Shown: in pieces, positions 1 through 7,162 of the stretch | Position numbering within the stretch: position 1 is the first letter of the stretch | How the letters are laid out: each line of letters starts with the position of its first letter | From: Euperipatoides rowelli | Taxonomy: Eukaryota > Onychophora > Udeonychophora > Euonychophora > Peripatopsidae | Strand: one strand, 5' to 3' | Assembly: GCA_003024985.2 (NCBI GenBank) | Contig: PXIH01S0007737.1 | Length of the DNA: 10,206 nt | Made by a program: the position numbers and the translations under genes | The notes under the pieces: model-generated | Database searches by the model: none | What the model was told of the DNA's origin: nothing | Seen by the model: the letters and a program-made list of their open reading frames with translations, nothing else

Positions 1-26
1 TATATATATAATGTGTGTGTATACTG
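1..26. repeat. TA/TG microsatellite
   Basis: An alternating TA run passes into an alternating TG run at the very start of the window. It abuts or forms the left edge of dispersed repeat copy A. Copy B has a similar but shorter ATGTAATACTGTA context, so the TG expansion is probably slippage inside copy A. Confidence 0.7.
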
Positions 27-27
27 T

Positions 28-56
28 ATAATGGTAAGAGTTTTTCTTACCATTAT
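28..56. repeat. Perfect 12-bp inverted repeat at left end of copy A
   Basis: ATAATGGTAAGA (28-39) is followed by a 5-nt loop and its exact reverse complement TCTTACCATTAT (45-56). Only the right arm is present in copy B (near 4891), so the left arm is specific to copy A. It could be a templated inversion, or the end of one element lying against the start of another. Confidence 0.85.
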
Positions 57-296
57 TTGGAACAAAAAGTGTTCTTCCCCTTTAAAACATCCTTTTGGTT
101 GTTAAATGCTCATTATCAATCCCCTTTACATAAATGTCTGAAAGTTCAGGTAATCAATCTGTCCTCTGGCCGCTCTGTTCTTACTTTATCCAAATGTGGA
201 CAGGTATACTGGGTGTGGACTGCATGACCTTGTATTGTGCTGGATGAATAACACGACCCATCAGTGCCGAACAGAAGACACCCAGCCCAGTTTGTG

Positions 297-323
297 ATAC
301 CGTGCATACTGGCTGCACGGTAT
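297..323. repeat. Perfect 10-bp inverted repeat inside copy A
   Basis: ATACCGTGCA (297-306) and TGCACGGTAT (314-323) are exact reverse complements separated by 7 nt. Copy B has only the right side, as GGCTGCACGGGATGCACG, with a longer unrelated stretch on the left. The palindrome therefore formed in copy A after the copies diverged, or was lost in copy B. Confidence 0.85.
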
Positions 324-662
324 GCACGAAACGGAGCTGGAACGCCACTAGCAGCAAGTGTTGTGAAAACAGTGGTAAATGTTCAAACTGTTTACAAAAC
401 TAAAAAGTCCACATAACTGAATAAAACACAGGATGGCCTAATAACTAATTGAAGTCGGACTAATAATACTAAAATCATCCCGCTGGAGAATAAAAAGTCT
501 GTGACCCGCACGAGACAGGGACGGGTGGTACATGCTAGAAGAGAACGGCTCCATGCCATCTCCACCTCCAGTAACCTTGCAGGAACATCAAATGCCTGAG
601 TGAAGAGTACCCAAGGGAATAATGGCACAGAACCGTTACCTTTTGGCCTTCAGGTAAGACCA

Positions 663-1490
663 TTAGTTGTCAATTTCTAATACAATCAGTTTTATATAAG
701 TCCTTCTATTACATAATTTTTCCCATTTAAAGTTATAGCCGTCGATAACAAGCTAAAACCCGTTAATGTTTTAAGGAAACTTTAATTTTACTTACATTAG
801 GTGGGTTTGGATAAAGGCACAAATTTCCTCACCCTGAGAATATTTATCGGCCTTATAATAGGTCATAAGCCGATCGTTTCAGAATATGAAGGCAGAAAAC
901 TAGATCCGCATTTCAACCGGTGACTCATGCTATCCCTATTCCCATACTTTTAAAAAGTTTGGAAATTTTTGAAAAATTAAAAAAATTGTTTTTTAAGGTT
1001 TACTAGGATTGGTCTCTTAATATTTTTGGTAGTTAATAATTTTCTCGATCTCTAGAGGTATTTCTGGTATATATTTGAATTATGTAAATTTTTCCGTGTT
1101 TTGCTGTAAATTGTGTTTCTAGCCAACTTAATCTCCGTTATCTACTATTATCTTCTCTGATGGACTGTCCGAGTCTAAATGACATAAAACGGAAGCGACG
1201 ACTTCAATGAAACCCCACGGACCCACAGGATGTATAAATTAGAATTATGAGGCGAGAAAGGCTTTAAATCCAACCACACTGGATGGGAGAGCACATGACC
1301 AGCATTTCAACAAATGAAAATCTCAACACGGACAGTATGTATTTTCATAAATTTCAAAAAGTATAAAGTCTTACACTCGAAATCATAAATTCGATTATTC
1401 AATAATTCAATTTTCGATTAAAAATTTTTTTTACTATTCCGTTCCAGAAAAGTATATTCAAAGATTCATCTTTAATTATTCCAAGTAGCC
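663..1490. other. AT-rich spacer, no supported gene
   Basis: There is no convincing coding region. The least AT-rich part, about 1140-1320, holds a 36-codon open stretch on the minus strand (1238 down to a stop at 1128-1130) that includes PWGFIEVVASVLCHL and ends KIIVDNGD. It has no methionine start and no clear splice sites, so it may be chance or a relic. The rest is A/T-rich with short poly-T runs and no tandem structure that I could see. Confidence 0.6.
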
Positions 1491-1838
1491 TCGAACCTGT
1501 CCGAGAATGCTGAAGGTAAAGTTAAAAAGACCAAAATACATCCCCGTCACCAAGAGCGAGCCTCCCAAAGATGAAAATGTTTGGACTGTCTCTTTTGATG
1601 GAAAACCATGGTAAGAGGTGTACCAGCCAAACACACACTTCTCCAATGGTCAGCTTACCAAGGCCGCAGCCTCACCGGCAGAAGCCCGAAGCTCCCAGTA
1701 AAAATATGCCAAACTTCCACGCAGTGTGTATCAGCAAGGGCATCAAACATCCACTCCGTTATCCTCTCCTCTACATTAACCCGTCATGTCCACTCCGTAC
1801 TTATTGAACATTGTTTTTGTTCCCACCAAGTATCATGA
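1490..1838 (+). other. Less AT-rich patch with overlapping short open frames, possible relic exon
   Basis: Composition shifts away from AT and several plus-strand frames stay open. The most protein-like begins with ATG at 1507 and reads 35 codons to TAA at 1612-1614, including YIPVTKSEPPKDE and then VWTVSFDGKPW. The stop overlaps a donor-like ATG|GTAAGAG at 1608-1616, so this could be the end of an exon. Past the stop the same frame continues plausibly (EVYQPNTHFSNGQL) for about 30 more codons, so a single stop mutation in an old coding segment is also possible. Two other frames, 1571-1807 and 1608-1838, are open but I give them no function. A pyrimidine-rich acceptor-like tract ends in CAG at about 1446. 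I do not recognise the protein. Confidence 0.3.
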
Positions 1839-1977
1839 ACATTGTGTTTAATTCAAGTTCTACTAACAAGTCTACTCTACTCTACAGATGCCTGCGCAGG
1901 TTGCATTATCGCTTAAGTTTCATTTTTTTGTATTTCGTTTTTTTATCTTCTTAACATAATTCAAATTTTCATTTTTT
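1839..1977. other. Short spacer before the piggyBac-type element
   Basis: A CTACTCTACTCTACAG tract near 1872-1887 is a tiny direct repeat and resembles a splice acceptor. The rest is T-rich. No gene is seen. Confidence 0.5.
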
Positions 1978-1997
1978 TTAACCTTCGAGCGACCATG
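1978..1997 (+). repeat. Left TTAA and terminal inverted repeat of the piggyBac-type element
   Basis: TTAA followed by CCTTCGAGCGACCATG. It pairs with the inverted copy at 2970-2989 with two mismatches. CG dinucleotides stand out against the AT-rich background. Confidence 0.85.
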
Positions 1998-2000
1998 CTG

Positions 2001-2018
2001 TCGTAAATTTTACAACAA
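2001..2018 (+). repeat. Subterminal box 1 of the piggyBac-type element
   Basis: CGTAAATTTTACAACA lies just inside the left terminal repeat. The same motif recurs at about 2184 and, as CGTAAAAATTCCAACA, at about 2927, always in direct orientation. Confidence 0.55.
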
Positions 2019-2191
2019 ATTCAATTTTTTATAAAATGTGTNTATGTGNATNGTCTTGTAGGTTTATCTCTGCCTTCTATTCCTAAAACTAACTCCACAC
2101 TACAATATTGGTAGGTTTTTACCATCCACATAGCCCATTTTATATTTATTTTTTAGAATTATATGTAAAAAGACGCCCAGACATAAATTTT

Positions 2192-2211
2192 ACAACACGC
2201 GACCGCTGATG
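2192..2211 (+). repeat. Subterminal CGACCGCT repeat, left copy
   Basis: ACAACACGCGACCGCTGATG matches 2937-2956 at 18 of 20 positions in direct orientation. The pair brackets the AT-rich core of the element. Confidence 0.8.
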
Positions 2212-2420
2212 TAATAATATTGACTTTCAGGTAGCATAATACAAATATTACAAAACATTTAGGAATAAACATATATTTTTAAAATCAAAATTTAATGCAG
2301 ATTTCAAAAATCAAAACCAAAAAATTCTATCTCAAACGACAGAGAAACGGTAATGAATAATGTAAGATAAACTGGCTTTTTTTTTTATAGCTGACATTTA
2401 GAAACAAATTGGCGTAACTC

Positions 2421-2866
2421 ATAAAAAAATCTGTTTGTTGAATTTTTTTTCATTATATAATAAAATTCTTGACAATAAATAGAACAAAAATACTATTTAA
2501 GTTTTTTTTCTATCTGTTATAGATTTTTAAATATATAACAATGTATTATCTGGACATATTGTAAATACAAGCGAAATTAATGCCAGACTTTTATAAATAT
2601 GACAATAGAAAAAAATCTGCTTGTTAGAATTTTTTTTTCTTTATATGATAAAATTCTTGTCAATAAATAGAACAAAAAATAATATTTAAGTTTTTTTTCT
2701 ATCTGTTATAGATTTTGAAATATATAACAATGTATTATTTGAACATAGCCTACAGCATATACAAGCTGAATGCAGCCATTAGAAATATAATCACAAAAAA
2801 AAAAAACCCCCGGTTACAATTTTTTTTTCTTTATATAATAATATTACTGACAATAAATAGAACATA
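2421..2866 (+). repeat. Tandem array of about 188 bp units inside the element
   Basis: Three successive units can be phased on CAATAAATAGAACA at 2473, 2661 and 2851, giving periods of 188 and 190 bp. Units 1 and 2 also share AAAAATCTG(T/C)TTGTT, TAAGTTTTTTTTCTATCTG and ATATATAACAATGTATTAT. Unit 3 is truncated soon after the phasing motif. Composition is extremely AT-rich. The array fills most of the interior. Confidence 0.85.
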
Positions 2867-2936
2867 AATATGTGTAATCATTTCATTATTACATATGGAA
2901 ACTTTTATACATAGGATTCTATGAGTCGTAAAAATT

Positions 2937-2956
2937 CCAACACGCGACCGCTCATG
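2937..2956 (+). repeat. Subterminal CGACCGCT repeat, right copy
   Basis: CCAACACGCGACCGCTCATG is the partner of 2192-2211. A related GGCCGCTC lies only about 17 bp further right, within the right terminal repeat itself. Confidence 0.8.
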
Positions 2957-2969
2957 TTAAAATTTTGAA

Positions 2970-2989
2970 CGTGGCCGCTCGAAGGTTAA
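2970..2989 (-). repeat. Right terminal inverted repeat and TTAA of the piggyBac-type element
   Basis: CGTGGCCGCTCGAAGGTTAA is the inverted counterpart of 1978-1997. The element ends at GG (2984-2985), followed directly by TTAA. Confidence 0.85.
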
Positions 2990-3018
2990 AATACCAGAAA
3001 TCCAATTCTAGAGATCAG

Positions 3019-3042
3019 TCCTAACCCTAATCTTAACCTTAA
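3019..3042. repeat. Degenerate telomere-like CCTAAC/CTTAAC patch
   Basis: Four loose units of the CCTAA type in a row, about 30 bp outside the right end of the piggyBac-type element. Too short and degenerate to be a telomere; it may be an interstitial remnant or chance. Confidence 0.4.
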
Positions 3043-3140
3043 ACAGAATCATTTTTTTGTGTGTTTATATAATGTGAAAAACATTTTTTTCTTTTGACTT
3101 GTGCCACTCGCTCCCTTTTATAACCCTTTATCTCCGACAT

Positions 3141-3374
3141 TTAGTTAGTTTTATTGACTTGTTCCCTCAAAAAGTATGAAAGATTTATATTAGATGTATC
3201 CCAGGTCAGCCTATCACTTAGCCTACTCCAATCCAAACGTCCCCATTTATAATTTTTTAATAGGCTAGTGGCCCAATCATTAATGAAGAATGCTTTGAAC
3301 AAATTATATATTTTTTGTTTCCCTATACCTGGGGAACGACAGTATTGTGTATTGTCCGCAGGATCATAATTCAT
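3141..3374 (-). other. Unidentified 77-codon open frame
   Basis: A methionine-initiated frame runs from 3374 to 3141 on the minus strand with mixed composition (for example LLKNYKWGRLDWSRLSDRLT) rather than the Lys/Asn/Phe bias of chance AT-rich frames. Nothing in it matches a domain I know, and there is no signal peptide or membrane segment. A donor-like CCCCAG|GTATAG falls within it on the same strand, so it could also be part of an exon. There is an in-frame stop shortly upstream of the ATG. Chance remains quite possible. Confidence 0.2.
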
Positions 3375-4000
3375 ATTTCTTTGTAATTCTCATTTTTTAG
3401 TTTGAGAAGTATCTATCTATATTTATTTTGTTTAGCCTTGTCAATTATTTTTTATATTTTTTGTCATATTTTTACGTTGGTAAGTGACTATATATCTTTG
3501 AAAGCGAATATAGAAACTAGTTTGGAGTTTTGTCAATAGAAAAATAAACTCAAATGTTCATTTTTCACATTTCAAAACTTGTCTATTCATTACACGCACA
3601 TACACACACATGTCCACCATTGCAATATCAATATCATAATCTTTTCATAATTTCAATATTAATAATACTGCAGCAAAACATTTGTATGATTATTATTGCA
3701 AATATTTATAACTTATTTTAGTATAATATGGTATAGGCCTAACAGTTCATCCGTCAATTTTCAAATATTTACAACATAAATAAGTTTTAACCCTTCAACA
3801 TCAGAGTTATACTGTTTTTACTTTTTTGAGATATATTTCACACCATATTCAAATAAAGAGATTTTAATAATTTTCATAATAATATATCTCATTGTTATAG
3901 TGAATGTTCATCCTCAACCAATCTTTTATATATTAATTATAATTCTTAACATAATGAAAATTCAACTATAGCATATTCTTCATATTTCCTTGGTTTATTT

Positions 4001-4252
4001 TTACAAATATTTTGCAATCCAATTTTTTTTTAAATATGCGTTTGTTATTTTTCCGACTGACATTGGGTAACATGCAGTGACTCCTAAGAACCTTATTCCA
4101 TGAAGCTCACAATGACCAACACCTGGTAAACATTCCCCCCTAGGGATGTTGAAGAAAAGTACAGAACTCAGGCTGGACTTGAGGCCCGCTGCTCTTGTCC
4201 AACCATTCAGTCTAGTGCTGAGCTTTATATTTGTTGCTATAAAAATATTGCA
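4001..4252 (-). other. Less AT-rich island with an 83-codon open frame, possible repeat-derived or relic coding sequence
   Basis: The stretch 4050-4225 is clearly less AT-rich than its neighbours and reads open on the minus strand from 4252 to a TAA at 4001-4003. The frame includes LNGWTRAAGLKSSLSS, VLFFNIPRGECLPGVGHCEL and HGIRFLGVTACYPMSVG. There is no methionine until near residue 64, so it is not a complete gene. It would fit an exon or a fragment of a mobile element protein. I do not recognise the family. The frame stays open for its whole length only on this strand. The flanks return at once to plain AT-rich DNA. Confidence 0.3.
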
Positions 4253-4255
4253 TTA

Positions 4256-4857
4256 TTTCATTTTTATTTCAGCTTCTATTATCTACTTAGTTTATATTTT
4301 CCATCTCTATCACAATTATTAACTTTTTTTTAATAAATTTTAATATCAGAAAGATAAACCTACTTGCTCATCTTTGTAAGATAGGTTGGAACCACCTAAA
4401 TGATCAGAGTCCCTTATATTCGATGCTGAAAGAACCTGTTAAAGCTCTTGGATCAAGTTAGACCAACCGAATCACTCATTTCTCTACAAAGAAATAGGGC
4501 CTAGCATTCAAACCCAGTCATTTTTCATAATACATACACTAAGGCCCTAATAAAGTTTATCTCACCCCTCTGTCTTATAGAATACACTAGGGCTATCTAT
4601 ATTATTTGTTTCCTTTCATTAGGAAATTTTATTTTATATTTAGGTATTTTGTAAGGCCAGTACTTTATTCATTTAGAGTACCTCTACAAGCAGCATATAT
4701 AATGAAGAAAAAGAAATCCACTGTTTTTAAATTGCTTGAACTCGTTCTATAAGTGCTGGAACAGGGCTCAAATGTTGGGGATGCCAATATAAAGAAAAGA
4801 AGATAATGAAGTGGAAAATAATTATATTATTTATTTTATTTTATTTATAATAATAAA
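4256..4857. other. Spacer with no supported gene; purine-rich tract before copy B
   Basis: No coding signal or tRNA fold is seen. A purine-rich stretch at 4791-4818 (AAAGAAAAGAAG, then GAAGTGGAAAA) precedes copy B by about 40 bp; if A and B were LTRs it would be the nearest polypurine candidate, but the spacing is poor. An A/T-only run follows at 4816-4858. Confidence 0.55.
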
Positions 4858-5567
4858 ATGTAATACTGTAATTCTTAGTTTTTACTCTTACCATTATTTG
4901 CAACAAAAAGTGCTCTTCCCCCCTAAGACATCCTTTTATTTGTTAAATGCTTGCTATCGTTTCCCTTTACATAAATGTCCGAAAGTTCAGGTAATTAATC
5001 TGTCCTCTGCCCGCTCTGATCTTGCTCCACCCAAATGTCGACAGGTATACACCGAGAACGGACTGCATGTCCTTGTATTGTGATGGTTGGATAACAAGAT
5101 CCATCAGTGCCGAACAGAAGACACTCATCCCAGTTCATGATAATATTTCCAAGATAATCCTTAGGCAAAGCTGGCTGCACGGGATGCACGAAACGGAGCT
5201 GGAACGGCACTAGCAGCAAGTGTTGTGAAAACAGTGGTAAATGTTCAAACTGCTTAAAAAAACTAAAAAGTCCACGTTTATTGAATAAAACACAGGACGG
5301 CCTAATAACTAATTGAAGTCGGAAGACTGGACTGCAAGCGGCTGCTTACAAACGGATAAAACAAACCAAAACCAAATATACTAAAAATGTCCTGCTGGAG
5401 AATAAAAAGTCTGTGACCCGCACGAGACAAGGACGGATGGTACATGCTTCAAGAGAACAGCTCAGTGCCGTTCTCCACCTCCGGTAACCTTGCAGGAACA
5501 TCAAATGCCTGAGTAAAGAGTACCCAAGGGAATAACAGCACAGAACCGTTACCATCAGGTAAGACCA
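4858..5567 (+). repeat. Dispersed repeat, copy B
   Basis: Second, longer copy of the unit at 11-662, same orientation. Shared landmarks in order: TACTGTA, TCTTACCATTATTTG, AAAGTTCAGGTAAT, ATCAGTGCCGAACAGAAGAC, CGAAACGGAGCTGGAACG, GGCCTAATAACTAATTG, GTGACCCGCACGAGAC and the terminal CAGGTAAGACCA. It contains about 50 bp absent from copy A (near 5321-5372) and a different stretch at about 5142-5170. Short open frames exist on both strands: plus 4811-5083, and minus 4995-5219 with CLLFGTDGSCYP, a peptide also readable in copy A. These may be relics of a coding ancestor, but no family is recognisable. The right boundary at 5567 is sharp. Confidence 0.85.
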
Positions 5568-6660
5568 CAAAAAAGAAGACTGGTCCTATTTTATAGCAAT
5601 TTGTATGCTAATTAGTATGGTTATTTAATGAATAATATTACCATTAATTTGCACATTCGGAGAGGTCGCAAGCCCTGTGCAATGTTTAATTGATTAGATT
5701 ATCCGATCACAAACAAAACACAAAGCAAAGGTAGGATATCCCTGAATGCATGGATTAACAAGAACATTATTTTACAAAGTAGAATTGTTATATTATAGCC
5801 TATACAGTATACATATTAATAGATTCAATATATTGTAACTATAAATAGCTACTCAAGATAAGTTGTTGTCTTTTAGACTACATTCTTATCTTTCATCAAT
5901 TTCAGTAAGGTAATGATAAGAAAGACTATACTTTATTTTTGGTAAATAATTTAAAATATTAATGTTTGACTGATCAATGATGTGAAGAACTTTTACTAAA
6001 ACTCCAGAATGATTATAGTTAGATGATTTTGATAAATAACAATTAGACTAAAGTTATTAAACTTTGTCTCAGCTGTTGTCCGCTGTACCATATATTGTCG
6101 GTGATATCATACAGTATGAGAGCAGTATGCTGTGCATGCTTGTTTACAATTAACTAGTTCTAGTTATTGAGAATAAAACAATTGCCATTATGGATGATTT
6201 CCATAATCAAATATTAAATAGAATTTCAAAGGTATAAATATTGTGGTTATCAATTTTAAAATTATAAAGAATTAAATTCTGATGATACGAAGGAAAATTG
6301 AGGTCGTGTAATTCCTTGATTGTTGATATGTTGTTTTAATTATTCCGCATTGAGCGATGAACTTTGGGGGCATTTGACTAAGACCGGTGTCAAACGAGTT
6401 ATTTAGACAGTTGGAGGCTAATTAACATTAACTCTATGTAGAAGGTTCACACAAATGAGATTTCATCCATATGCTCTGATTCAGCAGTATCTCATAAATT
6501 TTAATCCGCCCGGACTCCGCTGACAGCAACTAGCAATCAGCGGAGCCATTTGACCCATTTGGAGATTATTATCAAGATCACAATGCTTTTCATGTTATTC
6601 TACAACTCACCAAAGAAATACAAAAATAATTTTAAAAATCTCTCGAGCCACTATGAGTTA
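5568..6660. other. AT-rich spacer, no supported gene
   Basis: No open frame with protein-like composition and no long repeat. The part around 6340-6560 is less AT-rich and contains a hairpin (6515-6545) and a small inverted pair TTTGAC/GTCAAA at about 6374-6395. Two TAGCCTA-type heptamers lie nearby, at 5796 and 6733. Confidence 0.6.
6515..6545. repeat. Hairpin with 9-bp perfect stem
   Basis: CTCCGCTGA (6515-6523) pairs exactly with TCAGCGGAG (6537-6545) across a 13-nt loop. The stem is GC-rich in an AT-rich setting. It is not followed by a T run that would suggest a transcript end. Confidence 0.7.
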
Positions 6661-6674
6661 AACGTAACAGTTTC

Positions 6675-6878
6675 TTGTTATTTCAGAACTTGCTTAAACT
6701 TGTGAAACAACTCCACATATTTTATTTATCTATAGCCTATATCAGGCAACAGTCAGATAGCACTTCTGTATTTGCTAATAAATTTGTTTTTGTTTGTATG
6801 ACTCATGGACTTGCTATGTTGCATTTCCCACATTTCTTAAAAGTTGCCAATAACGTTGTCATTGTTAGAAGTACCTAA
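6675..6878 (+). other. Open frame abutting the 280-bp MITE, possible relic exon
   Basis: The frame runs 67 codons and stops at TAA overlapping the CTAA target duplication of the following MITE. It has no ATG near the start. Instead a good acceptor-like TTTCTTGTTATTTCAG ends at 6686, in frame, so the coding part could be an exon starting at 6687. Residues include RQQSDSTSVFANKFVFVCMT. I recognise no domain. The insertion of the MITE at the stop suggests that any original frame was cut here. It may equally be chance. Confidence 0.2.
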
Positions 6879-6903
6879 AAACTGGAAGGCCTAAGTTCCA
6901 TTT
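6879..6903 (+). repeat. Left terminal inverted repeat of the 280-bp MITE
   Basis: Starts AAACTGGAAGGCCTAAG and continues to CCATTT. It matches the reverse complement of 7134-7158 at 24 of 25 positions; the one difference is T against C at position 19 of the repeat. Confidence 0.85.
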
Positions 6904-7133
6904 TTACCACGTAATTTCGTACCATATGTATTTTCTTCATTACGGAAAGAACTGACGAAGGTTGTGTCAAAATTATCGAAATCGATCAAAAACTATTATT
7001 CCACCTCTAGATTATCATAGGGTAGGGGCATAATGGATTTCACACATAATTGGAGTTAGGGTTCAGGGTAACGATGAGATAAGAACTATAAATAAAAAAA
7101 ATTAAGGCTGCTATCCATTTTGTTCATGTGACT

Positions 7134-7158
7134 AAATGGGACTTAGGCCTTCCAGTTT
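7134..7158 (-). repeat. Right terminal inverted repeat of the 280-bp MITE
   Basis: Ends CTTAGGCCTTCCAGTTT and is followed directly by CTAA. Inverted partner of 6879-6903. Confidence 0.85.
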
Positions 7159-7162
7159 CTAA

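Larger units (their letters stand above)
11..662 (+). repeat. Dispersed repeat, copy A
   Basis: This segment aligns along its whole length, in the same orientation, with 4858-5567. By eye the longest blocks match at about nine bases in ten, for example around GTGACCCGCACGAGAC and GAACATCAAATGCCTGAG. Its base composition is less AT-rich than its surroundings. Homology stops just after CAGGTAAGACCA, which marks the right boundary; the left boundary is near the TG run and may lie outside the window. Relative to copy B it lacks about 50 bp after GAAGTCGGA and about 20 bp before GGCTGCACGG, and has extra bases (TTTTGGCC) near the right end. A short plus-strand frame (VQVINLSS region) is shared by both copies, but neither has a long open frame and I recognise no protein family. 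It could be a nonautonomous transposon, a solo-LTR-like unit or an old segmental duplication. Confidence 0.85.
1978..2989. mobile_element. Nonautonomous piggyBac-type element (MITE-like)
   Basis: The element is bounded by TTAA on both sides (1978-1981 and 2986-2989), the target duplication that defines the piggyBac superfamily. Its ends are inverted: CCTTCGAGCGACCATG at the left, against CCTTCGAGCGGCCACG read inward from the right, 14 of 16 matching. Body length without the TTAA is 1004 bp. Inside each end is a GCGACCGCT-type box next to a TAAATTTTACAACA-like stretch, a subterminal repeat layout expected where a transposase binds. The centre is an AT-rich tandem array of about 188 bp units. 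No transposase frame or DDD-type remnant is visible, so it would need a transposase supplied in trans. The three N bases of the window lie in its left part. The superfamily is inferred from TTAA plus termini, not from protein. Confidence 0.8.
2990..4000. other. AT-rich spacer with telomere-like and CA-rich patches
   Basis: A degenerate telomere-like stretch, CCTAACCCTAATCTTAACC, lies near 3019-3039. A CA-rich microsatellite (ACACGCACATACACACACAT) is near 3593-3612. A 77-codon minus-strand frame at 3141-3374 is listed separately. The remainder (3400-4000) is A/T-rich with no repeat or coding signal that I can support. Confidence 0.6.
6875..7162. mobile_element. 280-bp MITE with 25-bp terminal inverted repeats and CTAA duplication
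   Basis: The ends 6879-6903 and 7134-7158 are inverted copies of each other with one mismatch; the shared core is ACTGGAAGGCCTAAGT. CTAA occurs immediately outside both ends (6875-6878 and 7159-7162), fitting a 4-bp target duplication, or a TAA 3-bp duplication of the PIF/Harbinger type if the ends are shifted by one base. The interior has no coding capacity and includes a GTTAGGGTTCAGGGTAA patch at 7055-7071. The superfamily cannot be fixed from this copy alone. Confidence 0.82.

Noticed and set aside
392-628. Minus-strand open frame in copy A and its counterpart at 5346-5570
   Set aside because: Both lie wholly inside the dispersed repeat, are only partly alike and match no family I know, so they are described with the repeat and not called as genes.
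663-690. Primer binding site after copy A, expected if A and B were LTRs
   Set aside because: The sequence after 662 shows no recognisable tRNA 3'-end complement, for example no leading TGG.
2421-2866. CRISPR-like array
   Set aside because: The units are about 188 bp, diverged and contiguous with no short constant repeat alternating with unique spacers, and the DNA is eukaryotic in character.
3592-3614. CA-rich patch as a regulatory element
   Set aside because: A simple imperfect microsatellite explains it.
4440-4560. Possible tRNA-derived SINE, from a B-box-like ATTCAAACCC near 4507
   Set aside because: No A-box at proper spacing, no clover-leaf and no A-rich tail could be found.
6340-6560. 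Less AT-rich stretch as a coding exon
   Set aside because: All frames are interrupted by stops at short intervals; only the hairpin could be supported.
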